Made by a program: the position numbers and the translations under genes | The notes under the pieces: generated by a model | Seen by the model: the letters and a program-made list of their open reading frames with translations, nothing else | Told to the model about the DNA's origin: nothing | Database searches by the model: none | In this document: positions 10,479 to 18,371 of the stretch, one piece after another | Layout: every line of letters begins with the position of its first letter | How positions within the stretch are numbered: the stretch's first letter is position 1 | NCBI GenBank assembly: GCA_963789495.1 | Contig: CAWBLP010000021.1 | Span: 12,664-76,663 of the forward strand | From: CAWBLP01 sp963789495 | Lineage (GTDB): Bacteria; Pseudomonadota; Alphaproteobacteria; Acetobacterales; Acetobacteraceae | Reading direction: 5' to 3' | Length of the DNA: 64,000 nt

Positions 10479-11309
10479 ATGGCACTCAGGCAATTCAATC
10501 CAGTCACGGCCAGCCTTCGCGGCACGGTCCTGATCGATCGGTCCGAGCTTTGGAAGGGCAAGCCCGTCAAAGGGCTGACCGAGGGCAAGACCGGCACCGG
10601 CGGGCGTAACAACCACGGCCGCATCACCAGCCGGTTCCGCGGCGGCGGACACAAGCAGGCGTATCGCTACGTCGACTTCAAGCGTCGCAAGTTCGACGTG
10701 CCGGCGGTGGTGGAGCGGCTGGAATACGACCCGAACCGCACCGCGTTCATTGCGCTGGTGAAGTACGAGGATGGCGAGCTCGCCTATATCCTGGCGCCGC
10801 AGCGTCTGCGCGTGGGTGACAGCGTGGTGGCCGGCGCGCGCGCCGACATCAAGCCGGGCAATGCCATGCCGCTGGCGGCGATCCCGGTCGGCACCATCGT
10901 GCACAACATCGAGCTGAAGCCGGGTGCCGGTGGCAAGATCGCCCGCGCGGCCGGCAACTATGCGCAGCTGGTCGGCAAGGACTCCGGCTACGCGCAGATC
11001 AAGCTGATGTCCGGGGAACTGCGTGTGGTGCGCGCCGAGTGCATGGCGAGCGTCGGCGCGGTGTCCAACCCTGACAACATGAACCAGAAGATCGGCAAGG
11101 CTGGCCGGTCGCGCTGGATGGGTCGCATGCCGCATAACCGCGGCGTGGTGATGAACCCGGTCGACCATCCGCTGGGTGGTGGTGAGGGTCGCAGTTCCGG
11201 TGGCCGTCATCCGGTGACGCCGTGGGGCAAGCCGACCAAGGGTCACAAGACGCGCAGCAACAAGCGGACGGACAGCCTGATCATCCGTCGCCGCAGCAAG
11301 GGCAAGTAA
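10479..11309 (+). CDS. rplB: 50S ribosomal protein L2
   Basis: 276 residues, normal length. It begins MALRQFNPVTASLRGTVLID and carries GRNNHGRITSRFRGGGHKQ and the C-terminal NPVDHPLGGGEGRSSGGRHP with the histidine important near the peptidyl-transferase centre. Three bases separate it from rpsS. Confidence 0.98.
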   Translation: MALRQFNPVTASLRGTVLIDRSELWKGKPVKGLTEGKTGTGGRNNHGRITSRFRGGGHKQAYRYVDFKRRKFDVPAVVERLEYDPNRTAFIALVKYEDGELAYILAPQRLRVGDSVVAGARADIKPGNAMPLAAIPVGTIVHNIELKPGAGGKIARAAGNYAQLVGKDSGYAQIKLMSGELRVVRAECMASVGAVSNPDNMNQKIGKAGRSRWMGRMPHNRGVVMNPVDHPLGGGEGRSSGGRHPVTPWGKPTKGHKTRSNKRTDSLIIRRRSKGK

Positions 11310-11312
11310 GCG

Positions 11313-11591
11313 ATGGCGCGTTCCGTCTGGAAAGGTCCGTTCGTCGACGGCTATCTGCTGAACAAGGCAGAGACCTCGCGCGCGTCGGGCCGCAACGAAA
11401 TCATCCGCATCTGGTCGCGTCGTTCGACAATTCTGCCGCAGTTCGTCGGCCTGACCTTCGGCGTCTACAACGGCCACAAGTTCCTGCCGGTGCAGGTGAA
11501 CGAGAACATGGTGGGGCACAAGTTCGGCGAATTCTCGCCGACCCGCACCTTCACCGGCCACTCCGGCGACAAGAAGGCGAGGCGGGGCTGA
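11313..11591 (+). CDS. rpsS: 30S ribosomal protein S19
   Basis: 92 residues, starting MARSVWKGPFVDGYLLNKAE, with the RNA-binding segment VYNGHKFLPVQVNENMVGHK and the end TFTGHSGDKKARRG. A head-domain protein that contacts A-site tRNA. One base separates its stop codon from the rplV start. Confidence 0.98.
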   Translation: MARSVWKGPFVDGYLLNKAETSRASGRNEIIRIWSRRSTILPQFVGLTFGVYNGHKFLPVQVNENMVGHKFGEFSPTRTFTGHSGDKKARRG

Positions 11592-11592
11592 G

Positions 11593-11994
11593 ATGAGCAA
11601 GCCGAATCACCCACGTGCGCTCGCCGACACCGAGGCGCAGGCGATCGTGTCCAACCTGCGGGTGTCGCCGCGCAAGCTCAACCTGGTGGCCGGGCTGATC
11701 CGCAATCTGCCGGCGCAGCAGGCGGTCGCGACCCTGACCTTCTCCAAGCGCCGGATCGCGCATCAGGTGAAGAAGGCGCTGGAGAGTGCGATCGCCAATG
11801 CCGAGAACAACCATCAGCTCGACGTCGATCGCCTGGTGGTGGCGCGCGCCGAGGTGGGCCGGTCGGTGGTGATGCGGCGGTTCCATGCGCGTGGCCGCGG
11901 TCGTGCGGCGCGGGTGGAGAAGTGGTTCAGCCATCTGAAGATTGTTGTCGCCGAACGGGCGCAGGAAATCGAAGCCGAGCGGGAGGCCGCATAG
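11593..11994 (+). CDS. rplV: 50S ribosomal protein L22
   Basis: 133 residues. NLRVSPRKLNLVAGLIRNLP and the exit-tunnel beta-hairpin segment (VMRRFHARGRGRAARVEKW) are present. A slightly longer N-terminus (MSKPNHPRALADTEAQ) than in enterobacteria is usual in this lineage. Next to rpsC with a 1-base gap. Confidence 0.97.
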   Translation: MSKPNHPRALADTEAQAIVSNLRVSPRKLNLVAGLIRNLPAQQAVATLTFSKRRIAHQVKKALESAIANAENNHQLDVDRLVVARAEVGRSVVMRRFHARGRGRAARVEKWFSHLKIVVAERAQEIEAEREAA

Positions 11995-11995
11995 G

Positions 11996-12673
11996 ATGGG
12001 TCACAAGGTCAATCCGATCGGGCTGCGGCTCGGCATCAACCGCACCTGGGACAGCCGCTGGTACGCCGGCGCCGACTATTCCAAGCTGCTGCATGAAGAT
12101 CTGAAGCTGCGCGGCCATCTGCACAAGAAGCTGCGCGGTGCCGGCGTATCCCGCGTGGTGATCGAGCGTCCGGCGAAGAAGCCGCGCGTCACCATCTATG
12201 CGGCGCGTCCCGGCGTGGTGATCGGCAAGCGGGGCCAGGACATCGAGGTGCTGAAGCGCGACCTCAGCAAGATGGCGAAGGCCGAGGTGGCGCTGAACAT
12301 CGTCGAAATCCGCAAGCCGGAGATCGATGCGCAGCTGGTGGCGGAGAACATCGCCCAGCAGCTGGAGCGTCGGGTGGCGTTCCGTCGCGCCATGAAGCGA
12401 GCGGTGCAGTCCGCCATGCGGCTCGGCGCGCAGGGCATTCGGATCAACTGCGGCGGCCGGTTGGGCGGCGCGGAAATCGCCCGGGTGGAATGGTATCGCG
12501 AAGGTCGGGTGCCGCTGCACACGCTGCGGGCGGATGTCGATTACGGCCAGGCGACGGCGAAGACAACCTACGGCACCTGCGGGGTGAAGGTCTGGATCTT
12601 CAAGGGTGAGATCCTGACGCAGGATCCGACGGCGCAGGATCGGCGCGCCGCCGAACAGGCGCCTCAGCGCTAG
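11996..12673 (+). CDS. rpsC: 30S ribosomal protein S3
   Basis: 225 residues. Begins MGHKVNPIGLRLGINRTWDS and carries the KH domain signature VVIGKRGQDIEVLKRDL and the mRNA-entry helicase-region residues RRVAFRRAMKRAVQ. ATG 11996 follows the rplV stop by one base, so translation is probably coupled. The end (QDRRAAEQAPQR) is a short variable tail. Confidence 0.97.
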   Translation: MGHKVNPIGLRLGINRTWDSRWYAGADYSKLLHEDLKLRGHLHKKLRGAGVSRVVIERPAKKPRVTIYAARPGVVIGKRGQDIEVLKRDLSKMAKAEVALNIVEIRKPEIDAQLVAENIAQQLERRVAFRRAMKRAVQSAMRLGAQGIRINCGGRLGGAEIARVEWYREGRVPLHTLRADVDYGQATAKTTYGTCGVKVWIFKGEILTQDPTAQDRRAAEQAPQR

Positions 12674-12685
12674 GGATAGACGAGC

Positions 12686-13102
12686 ATGCTGCAACCAAAG
12701 CGCACCCGGTATCGCAAGGCGCACAAGGGCCGGATTCACGGCCTGTCGAAAGGCGGCACCGCGTTGAATTTCGGCACCTACGGCCTGAAGGCCCTGGAGC
12801 CGGAGCGGATCACCGCCCGCCAGATCGAGGCGGCGCGTCGTGCCATCACCCGCGCGATGAAGCGCGCCGGGCGGGTGTGGATCCGCATCTTTCCGGATGT
12901 GCCGGTCTCCACCAAGCCGGCCGAAGTACGCATGGGCTCCGGCAAGGGGGCGCCCGAGTTCTGGGTGTGCCGTGTCGCGCCGGGCCGCATCATGTTCGAG
13001 ATCGATGGGGTGACGCCGGATCTGGCGCGGACCGCGCTCACGCTGGGCGCGGCCAAGCTGCCGGTGAAGACCAAGTTCATCGCGCGCATCGGAGATGCCT
13101 GA
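12686..13102 (+). CDS. rplP: 50S ribosomal protein L16
   Basis: 138 residues, family length. MLQPKRTRYRKAHKGRIHGL and RMGSGKGAPEFWVCRVAPGR are diagnostic; the latter includes the arginine that can be hydroxylated in some bacteria. It binds near the A-site tRNA elbow. One base separates its stop from rpmC. Confidence 0.97.
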   Translation: MLQPKRTRYRKAHKGRIHGLSKGGTALNFGTYGLKALEPERITARQIEAARRAITRAMKRAGRVWIRIFPDVPVSTKPAEVRMGSGKGAPEFWVCRVAPGRIMFEIDGVTPDLARTALTLGAAKLPVKTKFIARIGDA

Positions 13103-13103
13103 G

Positions 13104-13319
13104 ATGGCGCAGACCAAGTCAGTCGATGTGCGGACCAAGACCGCGGACGAGCTCAGCGGAATGCTGCTCGACCTGCGCAAGGAGCAGTTCAACCTGCGCT
13201 TTCAGCGTGCGACCCAGGCGGAAGGCACCAGTGTCAGCCGCATGCGTGAGGTCCGGCGCGACATTGCGCGGGTGAAGACGATCATGTCGGAAAAGCAGCG
13301 CTCCGGCGCGGCGAAGTAA
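13104..13319 (+). CDS. rpmC: 50S ribosomal protein L29
   Basis: 71 residues from ATG 13104 (MAQTKSVDVRTKTADELSGM); an in-frame ATG at 13095 inside rplP is less likely. The helix pair with LLDLRKEQFNLRFQRATQ is the L29 signature. It lies at the tunnel exit beside L23. Confidence 0.95.
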   Translation: MAQTKSVDVRTKTADELSGMLLDLRKEQFNLRFQRATQAEGTSVSRMREVRRDIARVKTIMSEKQRSGAAK

Positions 13320-13334
13320 GGAGAGAGGCGCGAT

Positions 13335-13640
13335 ATGCCCAAGCGCGTCCTGACCGGACGGGTGACCAGCGACAAGATGGACAAGACCGTTACGGTTTTG
13401 GTCGATCGTCGTGTGATGCATCCGCTATACAAGAAGTTCATTCGCCGCTCGAAGAAGTATGCGGCGCATGACGAAGCGAACACGTGCAAGATCGGCGACG
13501 TGGTGCGCATCGAGGAATGCCGGCCGCTCAGCAAGCGCAAAACCTGGCTGGTGGTCGAGCGCAACGGCCAGCCGCTTGCGGATGCCCCGGTCGGGGGTGC
13601 GCCGGGTGCCGGCGCGCAGGCTGAGGGAGTTGCGGCATGA
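13335..13640 (+). CDS. rpsQ: 30S ribosomal protein S17
   Basis: 101 residues. The OB-fold core MPKRVLTGRVTSDKMDKTVT to KTWLVVERN is complete. It is followed by an Ala/Gly/Pro-rich tail of about 20 residues (ADAPVGGAPGAGAQAEGVAA) that most S17 proteins lack, so it is longer than the usual ~80-85. The stop overlaps the rplN start by 4 bases. Confidence 0.96.
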   Translation: MPKRVLTGRVTSDKMDKTVTVLVDRRVMHPLYKKFIRRSKKYAAHDEANTCKIGDVVRIEECRPLSKRKTWLVVERNGQPLADAPVGGAPGAGAQAEGVAA

Positions 13641-14005
13641 TCTCGGTCGAGACCAATCTCGAAGTCGCCGACAACTCCGGTGCGCGCCGCGTGCAGTGCA
13701 TCAAGGTGTTGGGCGGCTCGAAGCGGAAGACCGCCTCGGTGGGCGACGTGATCGTCGTCTCCATCAAGGAAGCGATTCCGCGCGGCAAGGTGAAGAAGGG
13801 CGACGTGCACCAGGCGGTGATCGTGCGCACCAGCTTCCCGGTGCGGCGCCAGGACGGCAGCGCGATCCGCTTCGACCGCAATGCGGCGGTGCTGATCAAC
13901 AAGCAGCAGGAGCCGATCGGCACCCGCATCTTTGGCCCGGTGGTGCGCGAGCTGCGGGCGCGCCGGTTCATGAAGATCATCTCGCTGGCGCCGGAGGTGC
14001 TGTGA
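13637..14005 (+). CDS. rplN: 50S ribosomal protein L14
   Basis: 122 residues, exact family length. MISVETNLEVADNSGARRVQ and the closing REFMKI-type sequence RRFMKIISLAPEVL are conserved. L14 sits at the subunit interface and is the docking site of the silencing factor RsfS. It shares one base with the rplX start (TGATG). Confidence 0.98.
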   Translation: MISVETNLEVADNSGARRVQCIKVLGGSKRKTASVGDVIVVSIKEAIPRGKVKKGDVHQAVIVRTSFPVRRQDGSAIRFDRNAAVLINKQQEPIGTRIFGPVVRELRARRFMKIISLAPEVL

Positions 14006-14325
14006 TGGCGGCACGCATTCGCAAGGGCGACACGGTCGTCGTGATCAGCGGTGAGGACAAGGGCAATCGCGGCGAGGTGCTGCGCGTGTTCCCCCGAGCC
14101 GATCGCGCGCTGGTACAGGGCGTGAACCTGGCGACGCGGCACGTGAAGCCACGCGGCATGCAGGAGCCCGGCGGCATTCGCCGGCAGGAGGCGACGATCC
14201 ACCTGTCGAAGCTGATGCTGGTCGATCCGACGAGCGAGAAGCCGACCAAGGTCGGATTCCGCATCCTCGATGACGGTCGCAAGGTGCGCGTCGCGAAGGC
14301 GACCGGCCAGGCGATCGAGAGCTGA
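14005..14325 (+). CDS. rplX: 50S ribosomal protein L24
   Basis: 106 residues from ATG 14005 (MAARIRKGDTVVVISGEDKG). The KOW motif is in VVISGEDKGNRGEVLRVFP. An assembly initiator protein of the large subunit. The start overlaps the rplN stop by one base. Confidence 0.97.
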   Translation: MAARIRKGDTVVVISGEDKGNRGEVLRVFPRADRALVQGVNLATRHVKPRGMQEPGGIRRQEATIHLSKLMLVDPTSEKPTKVGFRILDDGRKVRVAKATGQAIES

Positions 14326-14335
14326 GGGACAGGTC

Positions 14336-15040
14336 ATGAGCGGAAGCAAGGGCGCCCCGAAGGGCGGCGCGAGAAACCAGCCCAAGGGTGGTGGCGGCGG
14401 TGGCCAGGGTCAGCGCCCGCCCACCCGGCAGGAAGCCCGCGCGGCACGCCAGGCCGATACCCCGGCCGGCGTCGAGCAGGCATCGGCCTCGCCGGAGGAA
14501 ATGCCGCGGCTGCACAAGCGGTACAACGACGAAATCCGCGCCAAGCTGCAGCAGGAGTTCAGCTACGCCAACCCGATGCAGGTGCCGAAGCTGGACAAGA
14601 TCGTCATCAACATGGGCGTCGGCGAGGCGACCGTGGACCAGAAGAAGCTGGACGCCGCGGTGGCGGAACTGACCGCGATCAGCGGCCAGAAGCCGGTGAA
14701 GACGGTGGCGAAGAAGGCCATTGCCGGGTTCAAGATCCGCAAGGGTCTGCCGATCGGCTGCAAGGTCACGCTGCGCAAGGCGCGGATGTATGAGTTCCTG
14801 GACCGGCTGGTGACCGTAGCGCTGCCGCGGGTGCGCGACTTTCGCGGCATCGGCGGCAAGGGGTTCGACGGGCGCGGCAACTTCGCGATGGGCGTGAAGG
14901 AGCAGATCGTGTTCCCGGAGATCAACTACGACCGGGTGGATGCCGTGCGCGGCATGGACATCCAGTTCGTGACCACCGCGAAAACCGATGCGGAAGCGAA
15001 GGCGCTGCTGAAGGCCTTCGAACTGCCGTTCGCCAACTGA
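14336..15040 (+). CDS. rplE: 50S ribosomal protein L5 with N-terminal extension
   Basis: 234 residues; usual L5 is about 180. The conserved protein begins at about residue 56 (MPRLHKRYNDEIRAKLQQEF) and runs to ELPFAN with the 5S-rRNA-binding core (INMGVGEA, GLPIGCKVTLR). Ahead of it is a Gly/Lys/Arg/Gln-rich, probably disordered extension (MSGSKGAPKGGARNQPKGGG...). The ATG at 14336 follows a GAGGGACAGG ribosome site. An internal ATG at about 14501 would give the normal length, so the extension may not be made in full. Start choice is therefore the main uncertainty. Confidence 0.9.
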   Translation: MSGSKGAPKGGARNQPKGGGGGGQGQRPPTRQEARAARQADTPAGVEQASASPEEMPRLHKRYNDEIRAKLQQEFSYANPMQVPKLDKIVINMGVGEATVDQKKLDAAVAELTAISGQKPVKTVAKKAIAGFKIRKGLPIGCKVTLRKARMYEFLDRLVTVALPRVRDFRGIGGKGFDGRGNFAMGVKEQIVFPEINYDRVDAVRGMDIQFVTTAKTDAEAKALLKAFELPFAN

Positions 15041-15106
15041 GATTTGTGGAAAACTACAGACCCCCGGTCGGGCCGGGGGCTGCGGGTTCCGGAGGATAAA
15101 GACAGG

Positions 15107-15412
15107 ATGGCCAAGACTTCTCAGGTCAACCGGAACGCGATGCGGGAACGCATGGCGAAGCGGGACAAGTCGAAGCGCGCCGAACTGAAGGCGATCGTCA
15201 TGGATCGTACCTTGCCGGTGGAAGACCGCTTCAATGCCACGCTGAAGCTGGCGGAGCTGCCACGCAATGGAGCCGCGGTGCGGGTGCATCTGCGTTGCGC
15301 GCTGACCGGCCGGTCACGCGGCAATTATCGCAAGTTCAAGCTGTGCCGTATCGCGCTGCGCGATCTGGCGAGTTCCGGGCAGATCCCCGGGATGGTCAAG
15401 GCGAGCTGGTAA
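15107..15412 (+). CDS. rpsN: 30S ribosomal protein S14 (long, zinc-free type)
   Basis: 101 residues from ATG 15107 (MAKTSQVNRNAMRERMAKRD). The C-terminal LRCALTGRSRGNYRKFKLCR has single cysteines but no CxxC pairs, so this is the zinc-independent form. A CCCCCGG...CCGGGGG hairpin (15061-15079) lies in the gap before it. Confidence 0.97.
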   Translation: MAKTSQVNRNAMRERMAKRDKSKRAELKAIVMDRTLPVEDRFNATLKLAELPRNGAAVRVHLRCALTGRSRGNYRKFKLCRIALRDLASSGQIPGMVKASW

Positions 15413-15424
15413 GGGGCACGGACG

Positions 15425-15823
15425 ATGTCATTATCCGATCCCCTGGGGGATATGCTGACCCGTATCCGCAATGCGCAACGCGCGCGGCATACGGTGTGCC
15501 TGGCGCCGGCGTCCAAGCTGCGGGCGAATGTGCTGGACGTGCTGAAGCGCGAGGGCTTCATCCGCGGCTTTCTGGCCGAGGAACTGCGGCCCGGCGTGGC
15601 GCAGCTGCGGATCGAGCTGAAGTACAATGAGGGCGAGCCGGTCATCAAGGAGATCCACCGGGTCTCCAAGCCAGGCCGGCGCGTCTATTCGAAGATCAAG
15701 GAGCTGCCGCGGGTCTATGCCGGCCTCGGCGTCTCCATCCTGTCCACGCCGCGTGGCGTGATGAGCGATGCCGAGGCCCGCGCTGCCAATGTTGGCGGCG
15801 AAGTCCTCTGCCGCGTGTTCTAA
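15425..15823 (+). CDS. rpsH: 30S ribosomal protein S8
   Basis: 132 residues. MSLSDPLGDMLTRIRNAQRA and the C-terminal STPRGVMSDAEARAANVGGE are the family signatures. S8 binds the central domain of 16S rRNA and represses the spc operon in E. coli. Confidence 0.98.
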   Translation: MSLSDPLGDMLTRIRNAQRARHTVCLAPASKLRANVLDVLKREGFIRGFLAEELRPGVAQLRIELKYNEGEPVIKEIHRVSKPGRRVYSKIKELPRVYAGLGVSILSTPRGVMSDAEARAANVGGEVLCRVF

Positions 15824-15834
15824 AGGGTCTGCTG

Positions 15835-16368
15835 ATGTCACGGGTCGGAAAATATCCGGTCGAGGTTCCGCAGGGCGTTCAGGTCGCCATCGCCGAGGGC
15901 GTGTTCACCGCCAAGGGCAAGCTGGGCGAGATGAAGCTGCCGCTCAGCGACAAGGTCGACACCACGGTGGACGGCAACAAGGTCACGGTGGCGCCGCGCA
16001 CCGGGGAAGCGGCCTCGCGCATGATGTGGGGCACCACCCGCGCGCTGATCGCCAACATGGTGAAGGGCGTTTCCGAGGGCTACACGCGCTCCATGGAGAT
16101 CTCCGGCACCGGCTACCGCGCCGCGGTGCAGGGCAAGAACCTGGAGATCAACCTGGGTTACTCGCACCCGATCGTGTATCCGATCCCGGACGGCATCAAG
16201 ATCACCTGTGAGCGCCCGACCTCGATCAAGGTGGAAGGCGTGGACAAGCGCCTGGTCGGCCAGGTGGCCTGCGAAATCCGCGCCTATCGCCTGCCGGAGC
16301 CCTACAAGGGCAAGGGCGTGCGCTACACGGACGAGGTCATCCGTCGCAAGGAAGGCAAGAAGAAGTGA
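15835..16368 (+). CDS. rplF: 50S ribosomal protein L6
   Basis: 177 residues with the two repeated RNA-binding domains and the C-terminal PEPYKGKGVRYTDEVIRRKE motif. Located at the factor-binding site near the sarcin-ricin loop. Its stop overlaps the GTG start of rplR by four bases. Confidence 0.98.
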   Translation: MSRVGKYPVEVPQGVQVAIAEGVFTAKGKLGEMKLPLSDKVDTTVDGNKVTVAPRTGEAASRMMWGTTRALIANMVKGVSEGYTRSMEISGTGYRAAVQGKNLEINLGYSHPIVYPIPDGIKITCERPTSIKVEGVDKRLVGQVACEIRAYRLPEPYKGKGVRYTDEVIRRKEGKKK

Positions 16369-16727
16369 GCACGCTGCAGGACCTGCGGGAGCGGCGGCGT
16401 CAGCGCCTGCGCTTCCAGTTGCGCCAGAAGTCGAACGGCCGGCCGCGTCTGTCGGTGTTCCGCTCGGGCAAGCACATCTACGCGCAGGTGATCGACGACG
16501 CGCAGGGCCGTACGGTTGCTGCCGCCTCGTCGATCGACAAGGCGCTGCGCGAGGGCATGAAGACCGGCGCGGACAAATCGGCCGCAGCGGCAGTCGGCAA
16601 GCTGGTGGCGGAGCGGGCGCTGGCCGCCGGCGTCAAGGAAGTGGTGTTCGATCGCGGGTCGTATCTGTACCACGGCCGGGTCAAGGCACTGGCGGACGCC
16701 GCACGCGAGGGCGGGCTGTCGTTTTGA
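16365..16727 (+). CDS. rplR: 50S ribosomal protein L18
   Basis: 120 residues, starting from GTG in a GTGA overlap with rplF. RPRLSVFRSGKHIYAQVIDD and VVFDRGSYLYHGRVKALADA are diagnostic. It forms the 5S rRNA complex with L5 and L25. Confidence 0.97.
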   Translation: MSTLQDLRERRRQRLRFQLRQKSNGRPRLSVFRSGKHIYAQVIDDAQGRTVAAASSIDKALREGMKTGADKSAAAAVGKLVAERALAAGVKEVVFDRGSYLYHGRVKALADAAREGGLSF

Positions 16728-16795
16728 TCGTCGCCCCATGGCACTGCACCGGCCTGGCGCCGGTTCGGCGGCCGGGGAATGAGGGAATGCACTGA

Positions 16796-17383
16796 ATGGC
16801 ACGTGAACCAAGGGAAGGCGGTCGGGGTCGCGATCGCGATCGCGACGCCGATGATGGGCTGATCGACAAGCTGGTCACCATCAACCGCGTCGCCAAGGTG
16901 GTGAAGGGCGGCCGGCGGTTCGCCTTCGCGGCCCTGGTGGTCGTGGGCGACCAGAAGGGCCGCGTCGGCTACGGCGCCGGCAAGGCGCGCGAGGTGCCGG
17001 AAGCGATCCGCAAGGCGACCGAGCGGGCCAAGCGCAGCCTGATCCGGGTGCCGATGAAAGAAGGCCGCACGCTGCATCACGATGTGGAAGGCCGCTTCGG
17101 CGCCGGCAACGTGATCCTGCGTTCGGCCACCGCCGGCACCGGCATCATCGCCGGTGGCCCGCTGCGCGCGGTGTTCGAGACGCTGGGTATCGGCGACGTG
17201 GTCGCCAAGAGCCTGGGCAGCCGCAACCCGCACAACATGGTCAAGGCCACGTTCGCGGCACTGCAGAACGTCGCCTCGCCGCGTTCCGTCGCGACCCGAC
17301 GCGGCAAGAAAGTATCCGAGCTGTTCGCCCGGCGGGAGACCGCCGCGCCGGCCCCGACGCAGGAGGCAGCCCCCAATGCCTAA
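16796..17383 (+). CDS. rpsE: 30S ribosomal protein S5
   Basis: 195 residues. The dsRNA-binding-like N-terminal half (KLVTINRVAKVVKGGRRFAF) and the C-terminal half (SLGSRNPHNMVKATFAALQN) are intact. The N-terminus is a charged leader (EPREGGRGRDRDRDADDGLI), partly encoded by alternating GATCGC words. It acts in decoding fidelity and mRNA entry. The last codons overlap the rpmD start by 8 bases. Confidence 0.97.
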   Translation: MAREPREGGRGRDRDRDADDGLIDKLVTINRVAKVVKGGRRFAFAALVVVGDQKGRVGYGAGKAREVPEAIRKATERAKRSLIRVPMKEGRTLHHDVEGRFGAGNVILRSATAGTGIIAGGPLRAVFETLGIGDVVAKSLGSRNPHNMVKATFAALQNVASPRSVATRRGKKVSELFARRETAAPAPTQEAAPNA

Positions 17384-17558
17384 GGTGCGCGTCACCCAGA
17401 CGAGCTCGCCGCTCGGCCGCAAGCCCGGCCAGAAGGAGACTCTGGTGGGTCTCGGGCTCAACAAGATCCGCCGCACGCGGGAGCTGGACGATACCCCGGC
17501 AATCCGCGGCATGATCCGCAAGGTGGCCCACCTGGTGAAGGTGGAGGAGCTGTCCTGA
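17376..17558 (+). CDS. rpmD: 50S ribosomal protein L30
   Basis: 60 residues, MPKVRVTQTSSPLGRKPGQK to HLVKVEELS, the standard small L30. ATG 17376 lies within the end of rpsE and follows AGGAGG. A palindromic repeat lies between it and rplO. Confidence 0.96.
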   Translation: MPKVRVTQTSSPLGRKPGQKETLVGLGLNKIRRTRELDDTPAIRGMIRKVAHLVKVEELS

Positions 17559-17560
17559 CT

Positions 17561-17615
17561 GATGGCCGGGTCAGGCCCGGCCATGACCAATGGAAGGCCG
17601 GGCTGATGCCCGGGA
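17561..17615. repeat. REP-like palindrome inside the spc operon
   Basis: GATGGCCGGGTCAGGCCCGG plus CCATGAC forms a hairpin (GGCCGGG/CCCGGCC) between rpmD and rplO, followed by a second small stem (GGCCGGG...CCCGGGA). The same core recurs at 31047-31075 and 63541-63568, with a degraded copy at 19708-19735, so this is a dispersed family. Confidence 0.7.
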
Positions 17616-17637
17616 ACCACGCATGGAGCTCCCACAC

Positions 17638-18126
17638 ATGAAGCTCAACGAACTGCGCGACAACGAGGGCGCGCGCCTGAAGTCCAAGCGACTCGGCCGC
17701 GGCATCGGCTCCGGCAAGGGCAAGACCTCCGGCAAGGGCGTGAAGGGCCAGAAGGCGCGCGAAGGCGTGTCGCTGAACGGGTTCGAAGGCGGCCAGATGC
17801 CGATCTATCGGCGCCTGCCGAAGCGCGGCTTCAACAACCTGTTCCGCAAAGAATACGCGCCGGTGAATCTGGGCACGCTGGAGGCGGCGATCGCCGCCGG
17901 CCGGGTGGACGGCGCCCAGCCGATCACCGAGGAGACGTTGGCCGCTGCCGGACTGATGCGCGGGCGCGTGGCCGGCGTGCGTCTGCTGGCGAACGGCGAG
18001 ATCAAGCGGGCGATCACCATCACCGTGTCCGGCGCCTCCGCGGCGGCGAAGGCGGCGGTGGAGCAGGCCGGCGGCTCGGTGACCACGACGGTGGTGCGGG
18101 AAGCCAAGGCCGAACCGGCCGCGTAG
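17638..18126 (+). CDS. rplO: 50S ribosomal protein L15
   Basis: 162 residues from ATG 17638 (MKLNELRDNEGARLKSKRLG). GRGIGSGKGKTSGKGVKGQK is the Gly/Lys-rich N-terminal arm; GFEGGQMPIYRRLPKRGF follows. A start at 17623 is possible but does not match relatives. Confidence 0.97.
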   Translation: MKLNELRDNEGARLKSKRLGRGIGSGKGKTSGKGVKGQKAREGVSLNGFEGGQMPIYRRLPKRGFNNLFRKEYAPVNLGTLEAAIAAGRVDGAQPITEETLAAAGLMRGRVAGVRLLANGEIKRAITITVSGASAAAKAAVEQAGGSVTTTVVREAKAEPAA

Positions 18127-18148
18127 GTCGAAGCGCCTCAGGCTGCTG

Positions 18149-18246
18149 TCTCCCCCTCCCCGCGCGGGAGGGAGCTGGGGGAAGGGAGTTTCCCGGGACC
18201 GACCCGCGCCGCTCTCCCCAACTCCCTTCCCGCCAGGCGAGGGGAA
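18149..18246. repeat. Inverted pair of palindromic repeats between rplO and secY
   Basis: Two C/G-rich segments (18149-18189, CTCCCC...GGGGGAAGGGAG, and 18211-18246, CTCTCCCC...GGGGAAG) are each palindromic and are also imperfect reverse complements of each other, so the DNA or RNA can form two small hairpins or one long one. The whole 245-base gap lacks a gene. Confidence 0.65.
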
Positions 18247-18371
18247 GCCGCCTGAACTCAGTCGACTACCCGCCAATGCCATCACGCCTGCATGCCTCCT
18301 GCACCCTTCCCGACTCTTGCACCCCTCCCGTCTGCGGCAGAAAATAGCGCGACCTCACTAAGGACCCGCCC

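Noticed and set aside
16842..16856. GCGATCGCGATCGCGA run in rpsE as a functional repeat
   Set aside because: Only a few short units within the charged N-terminal codons (RDRDRDAD); too short to call.
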